DNA from: Castellaniella defragrans_A
GTDB lineage: Bacteria; Pseudomonadota; Gammaproteobacteria; Burkholderiales; Burkholderiaceae_B
NCBI RefSeq assembly: GCF_040394755.1
Contig: NZ_JBEBRQ010000014.1
Length of the DNA: 59,210 bases
Strand: one strand, 5' to 3'
Shown: positions 57,555 to 59,210 of the stretch, in pieces
How the letters are laid out: every line of letters begins with the position of its first letter
Position numbering within the stretch: position 1 is the stretch's first letter
Made by a program: the position numbers and the translations under genes
Notes under the pieces: model-generated
The model's database searches: none
What the model was told of the DNA's origin: nothing
The model's input: only the letters and a program-made list of their open reading frames with translations

Positions 57555-58613
57555 ATGGGTTCGTTCAAGGAAGTCAGCCGGATCGCGGGTGCGTTCGTGG
57601 GTGTGATCATCGGCGCGGGGTTCGCATCGGGGCAGGAAATCCTGCAGTTTTTCGCAAGCTTCGGCACCATCGGGCTGGCCGGCGCCGTGGTATCCGGTCT
57701 GCTGTTCGTTTTGCTGGCCATGGTGTTCTCGGTCATGGGCCAGCGGCTCATGGCCCGTTCTCACAAAGAAGTCATCAACGCTGTGCTGGGCCGGCATATA
57801 GGCCTGGTGTTCGATGTGCTGATCACTTTCTTTTTGTTCGCGGTCACGGTGGTCATGCTGGCCGGCGCCGGTTCGCTGCTGCAGCAGTGGCTGGGTTTTC
57901 CGGAGGTCTGGGGCAGCATGTTGGCGACGGTGGCGGTCGTGCTCATCGTATGCCTGGATGTGCGCAACGTCGTCACTCTGATCGGCGCCGTGACACCTTT
58001 TCTGATGTTCATGACGGTCGTGGTGGCCGGCTATGTGCTGGTGTCGCCCCATGCCGATCACGAGGTACTCGAGGCGGCCGCGGCCGTCCAGCCCAGGGGT
58101 GCCGGCCAGTGGTTGATCGCCGCCTTGCTGTATGTGTCCTATAACCTCGTGGCGGGTATGCCGTTCCTGGTCATCATGGGCGGACAGGTCAAGCAGCGCT
58201 CGACCGCGTTCTGGGGCGGCATCCTGGGCGGCCTGCTGCTGGGCGTCCTGATGCTGTTGATTGCCGTGGCCATGTACCTGCGCATGGACACGATCGGCGG
58301 GATGCCGATGCCGATGCTGTCCATCGCCACGCAGATCTCCCCCTGGCTGGGCCACCTGATGTCGCTGGTGATCTTCGGCATGATCCTCAATACGGCGGTC
58401 GGCATGCTGTACGCCTTCGTGGCGCGTATTCTTCCCGCCGGCACCCCGAGGTTTCGCGCCGGCACCGTCGTGGCGGGGGTGCTGGCCTGGGCGGGCAGTT
58501 TCGTGGGTTTCATTCAGTTGGTGGGGATCGTGTATCCGATCTACGGCTATATCGGGTTCGTGTTGATGGGGTTGGCGTGCGTTGGCTGGCTGCGGGTGGC
58601 GCGCCGTCAATGA
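57555..58613 (+). CDS. YkvI-type membrane protein
   Basis: 352 residues, about ten membrane helices. The N-terminus VSRIAGAFVGVIIGAGFASGQEILQFFASFG is characteristic of the YkvI family, distant relatives of amino-acid/sodium symporters. Function unknown. It follows the D-amino-acid oxidoreductase by 97 bases in the same direction and might import or export its substrate. GGAGGCAGGGGC precedes the ATG. Confidence 0.85.
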   Translation: MGSFKEVSRIAGAFVGVIIGAGFASGQEILQFFASFGTIGLAGAVVSGLLFVLLAMVFSVMGQRLMARSHKEVINAVLGRHIGLVFDVLITFFLFAVTVVMLAGAGSLLQQWLGFPEVWGSMLATVAVVLIVCLDVRNVVTLIGAVTPFLMFMTVVVAGYVLVSPHADHEVLEAAAAVQPRGAGQWLIAALLYVSYNLVAGMPFLVIMGGQVKQRSTAFWGGILGGLLLGVLMLLIAVAMYLRMDTIGGMPMPMLSIATQISPWLGHLMSLVIFGMILNTAVGMLYAFVARILPAGTPRFRAGTVVAGVLAWAGSFVGFIQLVGIVYPIYGYIGFVLMGLACVGWLRVARRQ

Positions 58614-58636
58614 CGGACGCCGGACGCGTGTCGGAC

Positions 58637-58666
58637 TGGATACGGCATAGAATATGATGGTATCCA
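58637..58666. promoter_or_regulatory. Inverted repeat upstream of the XRE regulator
   Basis: TGGATAC (58637-58643) and GTATCCA (58660-58666) flank TAGAAT, a possible -10 (58648-58653). This could be an autoregulatory operator. Confidence 0.4.
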
Positions 58667-58710
58667 AGAACGACGCGCGTAGCGCGCGCCTCCAGCCATT
58701 TCCCTCCAAC

Positions 58711-59210
58711 ATGTCCGGCGCTCCGAGCAAGAAAGATCATGCGGTCCAAATCCTCTCCGAGGTGCTCCCGGGCGCCCGGCAGTCCGTCGCGAGGCCAGGG
58801 CTGGCGGGTCGGCACGAGGTGGGCGCAAAGATCCGCAAGGCGCGCAAAGAGCGCGGGCTGACGTTGCAGCAGGTGGCGCGGCGCAGCGGTCTGGCGGTTT
58901 CCACGGTCTCGAAAGCCGAGCGCGGGCAAATTGCGTTGAGCTATGAAAAGGTCCTGCAGCTCGGTCATGCGCTGGATATCGACATGACGCGCCTGTTCAT
59001 GCCGGCCAGTGCGTCGCTCGACCCAGACGATGCCGGCTGCCCGACGGTCGTCAAGGACCGTTTCGCCGATGTGCAGCGCTACGAAACCGAACAGTACGAG
59101 TACAGTGTGTTGTGCGGGGCGTTTCCGGGCAAGAAAATGCAGCCGCTCGTGGCGTTGATCAATGCGCGCGAGGCGCGCGATTTTTCGGAAACGATTCGCC
59201 ATCCGGGCCA
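58711..59210 (+). CDS. XRE-family regulator, 5' part; cut by window end
   Basis: The frame is open from ATG 58711 to the last base: 166 complete codons, no stop. The XRE helix-turn-helix runs from about residue 36 to 90 (VGAKIRKARKERGLTLQQVA, RRSGLAVSTVSKAERGQ). The C-terminal part (DRFADVQRYETEQYEYSVLC) looks like the start of the cupin domain common in regulators of amino-acid and polyamine metabolism; it is incomplete. In-frame ATGs at 58654 and 58657 could extend the protein by 18-19 residues; if TAGAAT at 58648 is the -10 element, 58711 is the start. It may regulate the neighbouring D-amino-acid gene, which is inference. Confidence 0.85.
   Translation, partial: MSGAPSKKDHAVQILSEVLPGARQSVARPGLAGRHEVGAKIRKARKERGLTLQQVARRSGLAVSTVSKAERGQIALSYEKVLQLGHALDIDMTRLFMPASASLDPDDAGCPTVVKDRFADVQRYETEQYEYSVLCGAFPGKKMQPLVALINAREARDFSETIRHPG

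Overview
The window is about 59 kb of high-GC DNA from a betaproteobacterium. The rpsU-dnaG-rpoD macromolecular synthesis order, the protein sequences and the style of the catabolic genes point to Burkholderiales, most likely Alcaligenaceae (Bordetella/Achromobacter/Castellaniella-like). The genus is my inference from remembered homologues; no search was run. No rRNA, tRNA, transposase, integrase or CRISPR array was seen.

Layout. 1-2072: the 3' part of a trimeric autotransporter adhesin carrying near-identical 42-bp head repeats, then a lipoprotein that looks like the periplasmic P1 head of SecD. 2233-6823: rpsU-dnaG-rpoD and a strong terminator. 6974-13403: an AldB/AcoD-type aldehyde dehydrogenase, then a C4-dicarboxylate module: dctA (reverse) with a clear sigma-54 promoter, divergent from dctB-dctD. 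13462-18925: two tandem AraC-type regulators (reverse), divergent from a LigA/LigB-type ring-cleavage dioxygenase pair, an orphan phthalate-dioxygenase-type reductase and a membrane protein of unknown function. 19051-21753: an aldo/keto reductase, a DUF1932-type dehydrogenase and a HigB-HigA toxin-antitoxin pair.

21799-34233 is the metabolic core. A LysR regulator diverges from a tightly packed protocatechuate 4,5-cleavage operon (galD/ligU, ligJ, ligK, ligI, ligA, ligB, ligC), followed by a complete branched-chain-amino-acid-type ABC importer. The genes cover ring opening (LigAB), oxidation (LigC), lactone hydrolysis (LigI), tautomerisation (GalD/LigU), hydration (LigJ) and aldol cleavage to pyruvate and oxaloacetate (LigK). 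The last importer gene encodes a LivF ATPase fused to a C-terminal hemerythrin-like (HHE) diiron domain. This is the most unusual protein in the window.

34783-39058: a classical autotransporter behind an AT-rich gene-free stretch, a BenE-type transporter and a small orphan gene. 39195-46548 (reverse): an acetoin catabolism operon, acoR-acoX-acoA-acoB-acoC-SDR, with a sigma-54 promoter and a perfect 11-bp inverted repeat placed as an AcoR enhancer. 46862-55092: an MHS-type carboxylate transporter and a full beta-oxidation set (acyl-CoA dehydrogenase, hydratase/3-hydroxyacyl-CoA dehydrogenase, thiolase, acyl-CoA ligase) next to a convergent MarR regulator. A 28-bp perfect palindrome lies upstream of the transporter. 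55310-59210: a Sel1-repeat protein, a D-arginine-dehydrogenase-like flavoenzyme behind two abutting TTTTCC-N4-GGAAAA palindromes, a YkvI-type membrane protein and the 5' part of an XRE regulator cut by the window end.

Overall this is a soil or host-associated heterotroph living on aromatic acids, C4-dicarboxylates, acetoin and acyl-CoA-activated acids. Each catabolic block carries its own regulator and importer.
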